From Ctenosaura bakeri (lineage: Eukaryota > Chordata > Lepidosauria > Squamata > Iguanidae), in assembly GCA_948474755.1 (NCBI GenBank), contig CAOLHI010001812.1, positions 434,001-498,000 of the forward strand: a stretch of 64,000 nucleotides of DNA, in the 5' to 3' direction. Each line of letters begins with the position of its first letter. Position 1 is the first letter of the stretch. Below, piece by piece: positions 23,729 to 35,794 of this stretch. Under the pieces are notes generated by a model that did not search any database, was not told the DNA's origin, and was given only the letters and a program-made list of their open reading frames with translations. The translations under genes and the position numbers were made by a program.

Positions 23729-24455
23729 AATAGAGTTTTCCCCATTATGTTCTCTGCCAGGTGTTGAGTTCTACTAGCAACAGTTTTAATGCCTACTTTG
23801 CAAAATTCAGTAGCAGTAACAGAAGAGGATCTTCCCTTCATACGTCCAAAATTGTTGAACTGTCTATCACAAGAGGTCTCCTAGATCTTGGGATCAAATC
23901 AGTTTAAGAGAGCTTTGAAAACCACGCTAGTTTTTGATTAGTTGAATATGTCAGCCGGAGCCTCAGTTATTGTTTGTCTTGACTGTTTGAAAGTTACTTG
24001 ATTACAAATTATGGTTGATCCATCATATTATTGTTCCCTACCTTCAGGAATTTTGTATTGAAATGCATGTTAGCAATTTTTTTCTAAATAAATAAAATAA
24101 AAATATCCTGCTTTTCAAATCAAATCATTAGTACCAATTTTTTTTTTTAATGCAGTAAAGCTTTGGGTTTTCAGTAATAGAACACTGCTCTTAAAAGGTA
24201 TACATTGGTTGCTTTGTAGCCTAGCAGCAGCAATACCATAGTGGTGAGGAATTGCCCTCTACTCTCCTCTTCTTGGAATCAGACTTTTTTTAATCAGATT
24301 TTTTTAAAACTCAGAACACCTTTCATGCCCCCTAGGGGATGTGGAGGCAATTTCACCATGTTTTGAACCACCTTGGATTTTTTTTAAGACCCTGAAGAGG
24401 CATATACTTTAATTAACCAGGAAGTAAGCCAGAAATAGAGCCTAAATGCTCCTAA

Positions 24456-24665
24456 GGTACCAGATCTCATCTGACTTTGGCTGCTAAGCAGAGTCAGCCC
24501 TGGGTAGTATTTTATGGTGAAGTGCCAACAAATACCAACTTCTATAGGCTATATTTTAGAGAAAGGAACTGGCAAAACCACCTCCAAGTATTCGTTGCCT
24601 AAGAAACCCTATGAAACTCATGGGGTCACCATGAGTTAACAGATGACTTGAAAGCCCATGCAAAC
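24456..24665 (+). mobile_element. 5S rRNA-derived SINE
   Basis: GGTACCAGATCTCATCTGAC and GCTAAGCAGAGTCAGCCCTG derive from the 5S rRNA promoter region. The 3' part reads AGAAAGGAACTGGCAAAACC and CTCATGGGGTCACCATGAGT. The family fits the reported 5S-Sauria SINEs. Confidence 0.8.
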
Positions 24666-25427
24666 AGGAATTGAAAAGCCTAGCAGGAATGAGGGCTGTG
24701 AATTGTTTTTTAAAAAGTTTCAAGCATTATGAACAGCAGAAGATAGTCCTTTGGGGTCCTACTTAGGGCTAATGAAGCCCTCCCCCACCCCTGTCAGATA
24801 CCCACCTCTGCTTTATGGGATGAAAAATGTCCAGTACTTTGGAGACTTAATCTTCATGGAATGATGTGAACTGAGAGTGACCTGTAGAACCCTGTAATAC
24901 ATTTCCGGTTGTAAATATGTACATTATGAATCTTATTAACTGACTATACTGTCTGAAAGTTACTGCTGTCAGTTGGTTGAGATTAAAACTGTAGCCCAGG
25001 CATATTTGTTCTTGTAAAGCCCTATTTTCCTGATCTGTAGGCAGAAAACAAATACAAATGTAGGCAGTGTGAATTAAGTTGGCACTTGCTACAAATACAA
25101 AGTGTAATATGAGTATAAATATTGTTCACTGTTCATTCAAATTTAATTATAATTGTTCCCAAGTGTATATATTTGTGTTTATGGGGAGAATGCTGATTTG
25201 AAGATGCTTAAAATAAAACATAACTGGAATCTGTGGCAGTTTGTATTGCCTAAAATTGTAGCAAGTATCCGGATCTCTGATCTAAATGGAGAGGAAATAA
25301 AAATGTACAAGAATGTTTTGAAGCACTTTTTTAAGGAGTTCAAGAAAATAGCATTTGTTATAGGAAGTTTCTTTGGTGTCATATTTTGGTTGTTGCTTAT
25401 TAAATATTGAAAATATCTTGCTTTAAA

Positions 25428-25565
25428 AAAGAGTTGGGAAACCTTTAGCCTTCCAAATGTTCACAGACTCCAGTTACTTCCAGCAATAGGCAGCCTGCCC
25501 AATGATTTGGCACAATGGGAATTGTACTTCAACATATGGAGAGCCACAAGTTCCCCATTCCTGTT
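25428..25565. mobile_element. Small hairpin MITE (second palindromic family), diverged
   Basis: CCTTTAGCCTTCCAAATGTT and GAATTGTACTTCAACATATGGAGAGCC are the two arms. The pairing is imperfect. Confidence 0.5.
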
Positions 25566-25569
25566 TTTC

Positions 25570-27540
25570 AAAAGACAAGACTCAGCACCAAAACACTATT
25601 TGGACTGGGAAAAAGCAGACATGGAATGGTTGCATTAACTAGCAATGTAATTTGCCTTCACTTTTCTGTTGTTGAATTGCTGGATACATACTGATATGTA
25701 AGGCTGAAACATTAATGAAAGTTTCACCAAGGTTCATCAGTTATGCCTCACCTAGTACTGAACTTCACCTGAGGTCTTGTTTTCACATGTCAAGATAGCA
25801 TAGTTATGAGTCATTTTTGCATTCCCACAATGCTGTCTTTTCAAAAACTTTGAGGGATCTTATTCAGCGTTCTTGCTGTTGCAGCCTGCTTTGTAGAGCT
25901 CACAGAACAGTTTTGCAAGGGGTGCTGGCCAGAGTGAAACAAAATTACCCTCTGGCCTCTCGTCACAGGAAGTGGGCAAACCTGCTGCAGCTAACACTAG
26001 TTTACACTGATGCTAGAGAGGCTGAACAGTTTCAAAACCGCATGGTAAGCAATTGTGATCTTTTCAGCAGTGAAGAGGCAAATTTCACAGGGTGACATAG
26101 CCACATCTTCGAGGGCAAATCTTTGGATACAGGCATCTGTGTTGCTCCATGTGTGTTTCTGTTTGTGTGTTTCTGCATACCAAGACACTTTGCATTACAA
26201 CTGGGATAACTCAAAATAAAATATTATTACTGGGAAAAGTCATTTAACTAAGCTACTATGAGGATTGCAGCTAAACTCAAAGGGAACATGAGAACCTAGT
26301 AGGGATTATAGATTGTATCCTTCCTAGTGATCAGAAAGTCCTAGCACTTTAACCCTATGCGCCTGGACTCAGCTACACCACTGACCATTATATTCCTTAA
26401 TCCTAAGTCTCCAGTGCCAATATAGTAATTTCCACAATTGCTGCTGCTGCTGCTCTGTAGTGCGGGGAGGGGGTGATTCTCTGTGGCAGCAAAAGCGAAC
26501 AAGCTGACCCTTGTGTGGAAAGCCTTGAATCTAGTCTTATCCATTGCTGCTACTTCTCAACAAAGGACAAGGTCAGGGTTTTAGTCTGGTTTTGTTATTA
26601 TAAACAGAAATTGGAGAAATTATTTTTTGAACTACAACTCCCACAATCTCCAGCCAGCATCGCCTAGCTGGAATTGTAACTTGCTGATCACCACGTCTCA
26701 GAAGTGAGGAAGACACCCTTGATATTAAGTAGATAACAGGCACCACAATCTATTGCTGTGAATTTAGTCAATGATAGAGAATGATATTTAAAAAAATAGT
26801 GGCTTTCTCTCAAGGCTGAGATATAGGCTGCTGTCAGCAGTAAACCATGAGTTAAGTCAAAGAGTCAGAAGCAAAAGACCAAGCCAAGGTACTGAGAGGT
26901 GAAAAACAAAACCAAGGAAGAACTTGTTGCTCAGGCAGGGTCCTCAAGCAGGAAGCTTTTAGTAGATTTTTATAGGAGGCAATGTCCTCGTTGGACAGGA
27001 CTTGTCCAGGAGCTCTCAAAATCTGGTTCTTCACATAGTTTTGACTTGACCTATCAGAAGTTCTAGGCCGTATGGATACTGCTCAGGAGCTAAAGTCCCA
27101 AACAGCTGGAAGACCAAAGTTTAAGAACTACTGCACTAGTCCACAGACCAAAGATACTTCACTTGCTGGCAAATATTCCAACATGCAGTTCTGATCAGCT
27201 TATCACTTGGGCTACTACACATGATTGTGCACAGAGTTAGCCCTCACAACTCCTGACACTTCCTATCAGTTTTACCCTCTGTGCATCTGTGGAGGTGTCT
27301 ACAAAAGCTCTTTCTAAAATAAATCAGTTAAGCCTAAAAAGTGCTACAAAACTCTCTGCTGTTTAATTAAACAACAAAGGTTGCAATCATAGTTATCTGT
27401 TTGCTAGGTTACTTGGAAAGAATTAAGTGAACCAATGTTGGTATGATTGGTATCTGACACTGTTAACTGACCTCCGGTTATGTAGAGTTCTTATTGAAAC
27501 CTGAGAAATGTTTTAAATGAATTTCAGTTGAGTTAATGCA
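25570..27540. other. Unique intergenic DNA
   Basis: Only small traces of the second hairpin MITE family (CTACAACTCCCACAATCTCC at 26631) and a short GCT run near 26440 were seen. Confidence 0.5.
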
Positions 27541-27548
27541 ATGGCATA

Positions 27549-27771
27549 CAGTGTGCCCTCTTGTGGTGCTACCTCGGCATACATGAATCTGAGGTCATGC
27601 GAAGCGTGGCATGTATTATCATCAATGGACACAATGGGCAGGTGCCTATGCTGCCACAGGCATATGCACATCATGTCCGTTGAAGATAATGGGACATGAG
27701 CATTTGTGTTGTGTTTTGTTTTATGTGGGGATTCCTGGAACAGAACCCCTGTGTATACAAAAGGCACACTG
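27549..27771. mobile_element. Tc1/mariner- or Tigger-like MITE (223 bp)
   Basis: Ends CAGTGTGCCCTCTTG and CAAAAGGCACACTG are inverted. The left flank is TA; the right flank is TG, so the TA duplication has decayed. Subterminal GGCATACATGAATCTGAGG resembles Tigger-type MITEs. No transposase is present. Confidence 0.65.
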
Positions 27772-27865
27772 TGTTAGAATTACTGTTGTTGAATTTGTTT
27801 TTGTTTTTGTGAACTGTTTGTACTGCAACATATGGAAAATCTACCAATATAAAAAAGTCAAAGTT

Positions 27866-27990
27866 AGTTTGTTTGTCTGTGTTAGGCAGGTGAAGAGCTC
27901 ATATGATTGGCTGATTGTGAAGAATCTATGGAATCCTGGGGTTTACAGTTTAGAGAGGCGCCTTGAGAATTCTCAGGCAGAGAGCTCTTG
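27866..27990. repeat. Dispersed repeat, partner of 16228-16385
   Basis: It carries AGCTCATATGATTGGCTGAT, GAATCTATGGAATCCTGGGG and GAGAATTCTCAGGCAGAGAG. The second half also belongs to the foldback-MITE family core, so this may be a composite or longer relative of that family. Confidence 0.55.
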
Positions 27991-28386
27991 GGGCTGGCCA
28001 GCTGCTATGGAGATGAGGCCTAGCAGCAAGGAGAAGGGCAGTGTATTCCCTCAGGAACCCAGTCTCTGTATGTTAATAACTCTGACTTGAATATAGATTG
28101 GATTGGAGAATATGGGGAAAAGTTACAGGTACTTTACAAGACAATTTGGAGAATTAGAGACACAAGATCTCAAATCTTTCTAACAAGTATAACCTATGAG
28201 AAGATAAAATCTCAGGCAATGTCGGGTATATACCCTAAGATTACATACAAATAAACTATGTCTACTTAGGTTCACTAAACATCAACACAAAAAAGTTCCC
28301 TGCACCTCTTCAGTGCCCATCTAGCAGAGGATACAGCCACTATGCTTCTTCCACAGTGTTTCCTGTTTCCGTATTTTGCTGACCTG

Positions 28387-28605
28387 GGGCCATTTCACAC
28401 TACACAATTGTAGCTCTGTGATTCCACTGTAACTGCCATGGCAGTACGCCCAAGAATCCCTGTGGAATCCTGGGGTTTAGAGTTGGTTGGGGCACTAGAA
28501 CTCTCTGGGTGAGAATTCTAAGTACCCCTCCCTAAACTGGAGGTCCCAGGATTCCACAGGACAGATTCACACAGTTAACGTGGAATCATAGTGTTCTTAC
28601 TGCGC
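28387..28605. mobile_element. Diverged foldback MITE
   Basis: It begins GGGGCCATTTCACACTACAC. The core GTGGAATCCTGGGGTTTAGA and its complement near 28550 flank a spacer with ACTAGAACTCTCTGG. The right end is degraded. Confidence 0.6.
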
Positions 28606-29223
28606 TGTCTCACCCACTGAAATTCACTGTGCTTTAATCCTGACCCACACAGCATATGGGGATGAGAGTAGTGTTACCTACTTTTAACCCTTTGGAAAAG
28701 AACAGACTAAATATCTTTGTCTGAGATGTCATATATTAATTTCCATAACTAAAAAGCTCTAGTTCAGTAGCTTTTATCCAACATTGTTAAGAGACTGTTA
28801 AAGCTAAGCTCTGGGGTATGTTGATTTCTCAGTCGAAAACAAAGATCTGCATTATGAGTGCTTGCTATTTGCTGTGATACAACAGCTGTGTTTCACAGCT
28901 TTTATTCCAGAATTAATGATGAATAAAATAAATTCAGTCTCTTGTTCCTGTGCTTGCCTGTGGTCTCAATCCATTATCTATCATGACCCATGTAGAATAT
29001 GTGTCTGCCTAGCATCTATTTAAAATTGATATAAGAGGAGGTGGTGGTATCGCTGCTGTTTTAGTGGAAATGTTTTTATGTAAAAACTACTACTCCGAAG
29101 AGTTGAGGAACCTGAAAGAAAAATTCTACATGACCCGCCCAAGATCCTAAGGTCATGAAGTGAATGTTACTTTGATTGCTAGCATTGTTTGATAGAGAAC
29201 ATGAAGAGTAGGACAAGGAATGA

Positions 29224-29612
29224 GAGCTAGCATGGTGTAGTGGTCCGAGCACTGGACGACAACCCTGGAGACCAGGGTTTGATTCCATGCTCAGCCATGG
29301 AAGCCCACTAGGTGAGCTTGGTGTATCACACTCTCAGCCCAGGAAAACTCCATGATAGGTTTGCCTTCAGTGACAGAGCTTGGAGTGTGTGGAGGGGGGG
29401 CTATGGTGCGACGGGTGGGGCCACTGTGCATGAGGGTGTGGCTGCAATGCATGGGGGCATGGCCAGGGTGCACAGGTGTGTGGTTACAGACCAGGACACC
29501 CCAAAAACATTGCCACCTGGGGTAAATCACCCCCCGTGCCCCCATGTCCCCATGTGACTGTTCGCCTTAGGGTTACCATAAGTTGAGAACTACTTGAAGG
29601 CACACAACAAGA
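29224..29612 (+). mobile_element. tRNA-derived (Sauria-type) SINE, interrupted
   Basis: A-box-like AGCATGGTGTAGTGGTCCGA and B-box-like AGGGTTTGATTCC head the element. The body contains CCATGGAAGCCCACTAGGTG and the tail ends GAAGGCACACAACAAG. A 193-bp hAT MITE interrupts it at 29368-29560. Confidence 0.82.
29368..29560. mobile_element. hAT-type MITE nested in a SINE (193 bp)
   Basis: It begins CAGTGACAG and ends ATGTGACTG (inverted, one mismatch). The flanks TTTGCCTT (29360-29367) and TTCGCCTT (29561-29568) form an 8-bp TSD with one difference. The host SINE reads through on both sides. The interior is G-rich with GTGTGG/GCATGG repeats. Confidence 0.7.
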
Positions 29613-29619
29613 ACAAGGA

Positions 29620-32390
29620 ATAGGTGGAGAACTTTTGAGTCTGGATATTTTGGAGTTCAGCTCCCATAAGTCTCTCTGGCTGCATACCAAGTGACTCTCC
29701 CTAGAGAGAGTATTCCAGTTCTTCAGAAAGCTCATATACTGACTCCCCTCCCTGTGTAATCTTGGAAGGCAGTGGACACAAACAAAGGCTACAATTCTAT
29801 ACACACTCACTTGGGTTTAATTCTCACTGTTCTTATTACAGCCTTGCTTCAGAATAGCCATGCACAAGGTTCTACTGCAGAATAAAGAAGATCTTCAGAG
29901 GCTCATGTTGGAGGCAGCAATCTCCTTTTAGGGAGATAGTGAAATCCACTTTGCCAAAGAGTGTTTTGACTGGTGAAAAATCTTTTGAAATCCTTTGAAG
30001 TAATTAGTTACACATGACCAATTTTTTAATCTTGTTTTATCTTGTGAGGATTATGGCAGGTGCATCTGTTGTTGCCTGGAGACAGTTGTTCATTGTTATA
30101 TTTTACGAAATACGTTTTGTTGTTTGAATGTGTTTTATTTAGATGTTATCACTGTGTACATGTGTATAATGGGTGAGTATGAATGTGTGTATGTAAGAAG
30201 TCACCCTAGGGACATTTTTCTCACAAGGCCTACAAGGCAGGAACTGTCTTCCAGGTAACTGGTTTCATGTATCATGGCAAATCCTCCATAAGCATTGCTC
30301 TTTGTACTCAGGTGAACAGATGGGTACAACAAAGACAGATAAGCCAAACTTACATTTGTGATGTGATGCATATTCACAACAGCACTTTCTCAAAATGACA
30401 TCCTGTAAGCAGTTTTGTTAGTAAACATTGCTGCTTTTCTCAATCTGCATAATTTAATCCCAAGAATTTAGAACACAGGAAAAATGACTGTCAGAGTTTC
30501 TTGTTTAAGCTTTCAATAGGTCTTATCTTGATGAATTCATAACCCTTTGCATTCATTCTCAACAGCTGTTGATACACAGATGGTAATCTGATCCCAGCTC
30601 TGATATTTAAGATTCGTGTCACCTCACAGTTTCCACTTTCTGTGGATTAAACAAGTCTCATTAAAAGCAGTGCTGATTAGCTGAGATAGGAGGGATGGAA
30701 ACACCCACATAAAGTGTGTTGTTGTGCTGAATATTAAGGTAATCAGCTGAAATCAGAGAGGCTAAATGAGGAAATTTAATCAGTCAAGCTCAAACTCTGT
30801 TAGGGTTGGAATTCATTTTTTACTTTTTAAAAAGAGGGATTCCCATACATCTCAATCCCATGCATGGTTCAAATGGAAGAAAGTCCCCCTGAGTTCAGTG
30901 AGCTCATGACCAATTAATTAACTGTGCAGAGGAGTGAAGCCTTCATGAAGGACAGGCAGGGAAATGAATAGATAGTGGTACTTTTTTTCAGAGCTTGCAG
31001 AATTTGCCTTTTGGACTACAGATCTCAGAACCCTGTAACCCGCTTGATGATGGCTTGGTTGGGTAGGAGAAGCTGGAATATGTTGTCGCAAAAGTAACTT
31101 TCCCAAACTGTTGTTTATCTCTTTCCCCAAGAGAAATGAAAATACAGAAAGATTGCTATAATCAAGGAAGTTCTTATGCAAGTGGCACAGCTTCCTCTTG
31201 TAACTCCTTAGCTTCTCATGTGAAGAACTACTGATTAACAGGAGAAGTGAAGTGGACATTTCACTAAGATGAAGGACCCTTTAAAGGCATTTTGCTAGTC
31301 AGGCACATCAGACATGAAAAGACCTTAAGACTGACTGAATGACTATTATTTTCTCTGCAACCTTAAATAATGGTGAAGCTTTTTTTCCCCTTTCTCAACT
31401 ATGTATGATGGCCCATTACCATGTATCATACTAAGCCACAGATAAAGGATTTGGGAACAGCCTTTGGCTCTCCAGGTGCTTTGGACCATAAGTTTCCATA
31501 ATCATTTATGATGAGCCATGCTAATTTGGACTTCTGGAAGCTGAAGTCCCAAGCAATTGGAAGTCCTGTGATTCCCCCCTCCTGTTTTTCATACATGAGC
31601 AACAGGAACCTAAGGCTTACATACTTAACCCTTCCCTCTCCTTCTACAACATGGCTGTCATGAGGTGACTGGAAACATCGACTTCCTATTTTAAGGTCTC
31701 TTAGACTTCGCATAGAAGGGAAATCAGATTCCTTTTTACATCCAAACTTAAGTCTGGTGACTTTAAACTATGTTTTATTCCAGAAAGCCAGGATCACTGT
31801 GATCTATGATTGTGCCTTTTGAACAAACCATACTTTGAAGTAACCCTTGAGTTCCTGTGAGTTTGGAGATAAGATGAAGTATCTTGTTCAAATACTTCTA
31901 ATATTCTGGTCACACTGAAGAAAGGGAGAGTATGAAAGCCTGTTGCTTATTGGTCGTGATGTACATTGTGTTCAACTGTGATTTAGTGTTACTTGATGAA
32001 TAGGCCTTTGATACTGAATGATGTGTAAATGAGTTATCTAGTCCTCTGAGATTCACAGCATATACCTTACTACCACTTCAGCTGATACAATAGATAATTT
32101 TGATTAGCAGAAATGTGAAAAATCCTCATGTTAGTAGTTTCTGATACAAAATTTTGAACTGACCAGTTACAAATAATCAGTTATTTGCAAATAATTATTT
32201 CCATACTCCATTAACAAAGGTATATTACATTATATAACTTTACAAGGGACGATTTCTTTTCTTTTTCATTGTAGTTGTAATGCATAGTTACTTTTATGAT
32301 TACAGGCCCATTTAGTGGTGAGCAAGGAATATCATATGGTTCAAATGCTACCTCATGCTCTAGCTCTTGCTGCGTTGTAGATATTGAGGT
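29620..32390. other. Unique intergenic DNA
   Basis: No gene was recognised. The stretch 30000-30790 is repeat-free and AT-rich. A decayed hairpin MITE trace lies at 31462-31580. Confidence 0.5.
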
Positions 32391-32396
32391 GACTAT

Positions 32397-32482
32397 AGCC
32401 ATTTCTGCACTAGACTATTATAGTGCTATTATTCCACTTTCAACATCCTATGAAATCCTGGGGTTTACAGTGCGGAAATGAC
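32397..32482. mobile_element. Single-arm remnant of the foldback MITE family
   Basis: One arm (GCCATTTCTGCACTAGAC to ATCCTGGGGTTTACAG) runs directly into the opposite terminus (TGCGGAAATGACC). The second arm and the spacer are missing, so the element has lost its palindrome but kept both ends. Confidence 0.65.
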
Positions 32483-33234
32483 CTATGAGGTGGAGAGAGG
32501 GAGAGTGTACTTTGTACCATTGCAGCATTTGGGTTTTTAGAACTAAAAGTTACTTTTACATATAGTTACTTTTGAAAAGAGGGAAGTTAGAGGTCCTACA
32601 ACAGCAAAACAATACTTTGAGTGATTTCTAACCAATTATTTTTGAAAGCAACTTTCTAAGCTGAACTCTGCTATTGTTCAATTTCCTTTGAATATACATA
32701 CAGAACAAATAAAGTAAGTGCACTTACCTGTTCCGCTACAGTGAATAACAAACCTGAGCATAATGGATTTTTCCTGTGATAGGGGGAAAAAAAACTTGGT
32801 TACCATTCCAGGAATTATATTTCAGTGGAACTTGAACATATTCAATTGATAGGTTGATTTCAATTACTATCACTAGCTACTGGATCTCTAAAATAATGGA
32901 TTTTCTCCTTTTGCAGGGCAGTCAAGTGCAGAGTGAGGAGACCATTTTCAGCTAAAATAAATTTCTGAATATTTTTAACTGTTTTATTTGATTGTCATAT
33001 GAGCCCCAATCCTCGTACAAGTCATCAACAAACCAAATAAGACAAAAAACCCAAACAAATAAACTTATTAAATCCAATGACAGAAGTTGTTTGGGACTAA
33101 TACAAAGGACAGCAACGCTAAATATTTCTTCAGCAGTTTTATAAAGCATTTCTTTCATAGGGGTTAATTTATCAATGACCCTTTTAAAAAAAATTAATTA
33201 AACTTCTTCACATAAGTGTGTGCAAGTGTGTCTT

Positions 33235-33432
33235 TCAAATCACTTCTCAACTTATGGTGAACCCATGAATTTCATAGGTTTTTCAGAAGCAGTTTGCCAT
33301 TGCCTTCCTCTGAAACATAACCTACAGCTTCTTGAATTCCTTGGCAATCTCCCATCCAAGTACTAGCCAGGAATGACCCTCTGTATAGCTTCCAAGATCA
33401 AATGGGATCTGGTTCCTTCAGGTTATTTAGGC
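33235..33432 (-). mobile_element. 5S rRNA-derived SINE
   Basis: The plus strand shows AACCCATGAATTTCATAGGT, CATCCAAGTACTAGCCAGGA and GCTTCCAAGATCAAATGGGA, the complement of the tail, 5S C-box region and 5S head. Confidence 0.78.
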
Positions 33433-33881
33433 AAGTAAGGGATAATCCTGCATTCTCTTTGATAGCACATTAAAGGTGGACTCCACTGCACAGAAAATGT
33501 AAACATGACATATTCTTACTTTGCAACTTTAGAATTGCTTTGTTTATGCTTGTAATCCAAAAGAGTTTTTTAAAGTATAATTTTGAATATTTTCACATAT
33601 GGTGGTCATTTGAGATATGAGTTATTATCTTTGCTTGCTTATTTCCTTGCATAGCATCAACAATTCTTTTCCCCTAGGAGGACATTTCAGTCCATGAAAC
33701 CTTTCAGTACAGTATATTGCTTTCTTTCTTTTCATTATGTGTAATATCAGCCTTAACAGACATGACTCGTGATTGAACATCCTTGGAACTACAATAATAA
33801 ATATAGTCAATTTCCTCTTAACTTAATGATTTTTTATTTCTGCCATATTTGTCTTCCCTTCCTTCAAACTCTTGTAAACCA

Positions 33882-34062
33882 GTATGAGAATTTGCCCTGG
33901 TTAGTACTTGGATGAAAGATTGCCAATGAATGCCAGATGCTGTAAACAGAGGAATTTCAGAGGAAGAAACTTGCAAAACTACCTCTGAGTATTCCTTGCC
34001 TAAGAAAACCCTATGAAATTCATGGGGTCACCACAAATTGACAGGTAACTTAAAGGCACACA
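33882..34062 (+). mobile_element. 5S rRNA-derived SINE, 5'-truncated
   Basis: CCTGGTTAGTACTTGGATGA, then CAGAGGAAGAAACTTGCAAA, AAATTCATGGGGTCACCACA and AAAGGCACACATACATAC. The first 5S third is lost. Confidence 0.78.
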
Positions 34063-34442
34063 TACATACACATACACCAGAACTCGGAGGCAACATCTTT
34101 CCTGTAAGAGCATTAGCCGTAACATGTTACTTTGGGGGCCACAACATTATCAGTGTTGTTACTTTTTAACAATGTTGTTACTGATAATGAGACTATATCT
34201 TTGGAATGATGATTATCATTTACTCATTACCTACAATGCATTGGCCTGGGGGAAGTCGTTTTCAGGGGTCTGTAACTAGTTTTGTATTTTTAAATGTAAT
34301 CTTGGAGAAAAGGGTAACTAAAAAGTAACTTGTTACTAATATGCCACTGTTTAAATAATTTAAGTACTTAAGTACTTATTACAAAGAGCATTGCTTTGAA
34401 AAGTAATCACTAATGCATACTCTTTTGAAATAGTTTTTTCCA

Positions 34443-34622
34443 GGGGCCCTTTCACACTAAGCAATTATAGTGTTATGATTCCACTTTAACTGCTACAGTT
34501 CCATCCCAGGAAATTCGGAGATATGCAGTTTAGAGAGGAGCATTTAGAATGCTCAGCCAGAGTGCTTTAGTGCCTTCCCAAACTACAAGCCCCAGGATTC
34601 AGCAGGATGGAACTCAAAGTAC
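34443..34622. mobile_element. Diverged foldback MITE, right end degraded
   Basis: It begins GGGGCCCTTTCACACTAAGC. The left arm has TATAGTGTTATGATTCCACT; the right arm has AAGCCCCAGGATTC. It belongs to the older subtype seen at 23079 and 28387. Confidence 0.6.
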
Positions 34623-34767
34623 TCAGGACATTAAGATTTCATCATCAGGAAAAATAGAAGAAAAAGCAGGAATGGACAGTTGGATGAAAGAGGGAGAATC
34701 TGATTTGACATTGGAATCATAACGTTCACATGGTCAGGATCTTAAGATAGAATGGGTGGGATGGGTT

Positions 34768-34922
34768 ACATTTGTTGTGAGCCTTCAAGTATCTAATATG
34801 TGGTGACCCTACTGAGAACCTATTATGTGGTTTTCTTTGTTCAGATGAGTTTTTCCATTACCTTCCTATGAGACCCAGTAAGCTTCGTTATCCAAGTGGG
34901 CATTCAAGCCCTGGCTCTCTAC
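34768..34922 (-). mobile_element. tRNA-derived (Sauria-type) SINE, decayed
   Basis: TTTGTTGTGAGCCTTCAAGT, TGGTGACCCTACTGAGAACC and GTGGGCATTCAAGCCCTGGC give the complement of an eroded copy. Confidence 0.65.
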
Positions 34923-35530
34923 AGGATGGAACCATGGCAGAGAAAGTAGAATCATAGCTGCATATTTGTGTCATGTGAAAGAGCCCTGCTCTGGCCAAGT
35001 CACAGTGAATGTGAGAGGCACAGTCTACTTCACCCTTATGATGGTCTGCAGGGCAGGAGGCCTGCCTAGTGTGTGTAGAGCCAGCCAACAAATGCTTTTG
35101 GTGGGAGGAGCTGATGAGGAAAAAATATAACAGTAGATGCTTGCCTGTTTAACTTTCACAAGGGGACAAAACAGGGGATAGATTAAAATTTGTTGTGTGT
35201 TGGGAACTAGGAAGGAAAAGCTGCTGATGAAATGTCTGGGGGGAAACTGCAGTTTAAAGTAGGAACAAGTGGTTACACTGGAATATGCAGAGAGCCAGTT
35301 TTCATGCTTCACTACTCTTATGTGCTGCACCTTTTGTTATTTTAATTGTTTACATCTCTGCCTGATTGTAATTCATTTAAGATTTGTGAGGGGAAATCAG
35401 CCATACACATACAAATCTGAAACCAAATAGGAAACATTCATTGGTCCAGTGTTGTAACCACCTTAGGACACCCAAATAATAAACCAAGCTGTGGTTCAAA
35501 GGTTTTAGGTGCATGGTCACACGAGCCTGG

Positions 35531-35757
35531 AGTTGGCACCATTCAGATTACTCAATTATAGCACTATAATGCCACTTTAATTGCCATGGCAAAATCATGT
35601 CAAATTCTGGGGTATGTAGTTTGGTAAGGTATTAAGACCTCCCTGAGAATTCTAAGTACCCCTTCTGAAACTGCAAATCCCAGGATTCCATAGGAGGTTG
35701 CCATGGCAATTGAAGTGGCCTTATATTGCTATACTTAGGTAGTGGGAAAGTCACCCT
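35531..35757. mobile_element. Diverged foldback MITE next to a Penelope-like tail
   Basis: Left arm TATAGCACTATAATGCCACT and right arm TGGCCTTATATTGCTATA are inverted. The spacer carries GAGAATTCTAAGTACCCCTT, as in the copy at 28387. Confidence 0.6.
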
Positions 35758-35794
35758 AATAGGGGTGATCCATCACAATTACAACAATATGCAA

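Noticed and set aside
25153..25410. Possible small membrane protein gene (85 codons ending in a hydrophobic stretch)
   Set aside because: AT-rich sequence with an open frame on the opposite strand as well, no family resemblance, and no promoter or splice context.
27611..28090. 159-codon open frame on the plus strand
   Set aside because: It runs through a Tigger-type MITE and a dispersed repeat; the translation has no domain.
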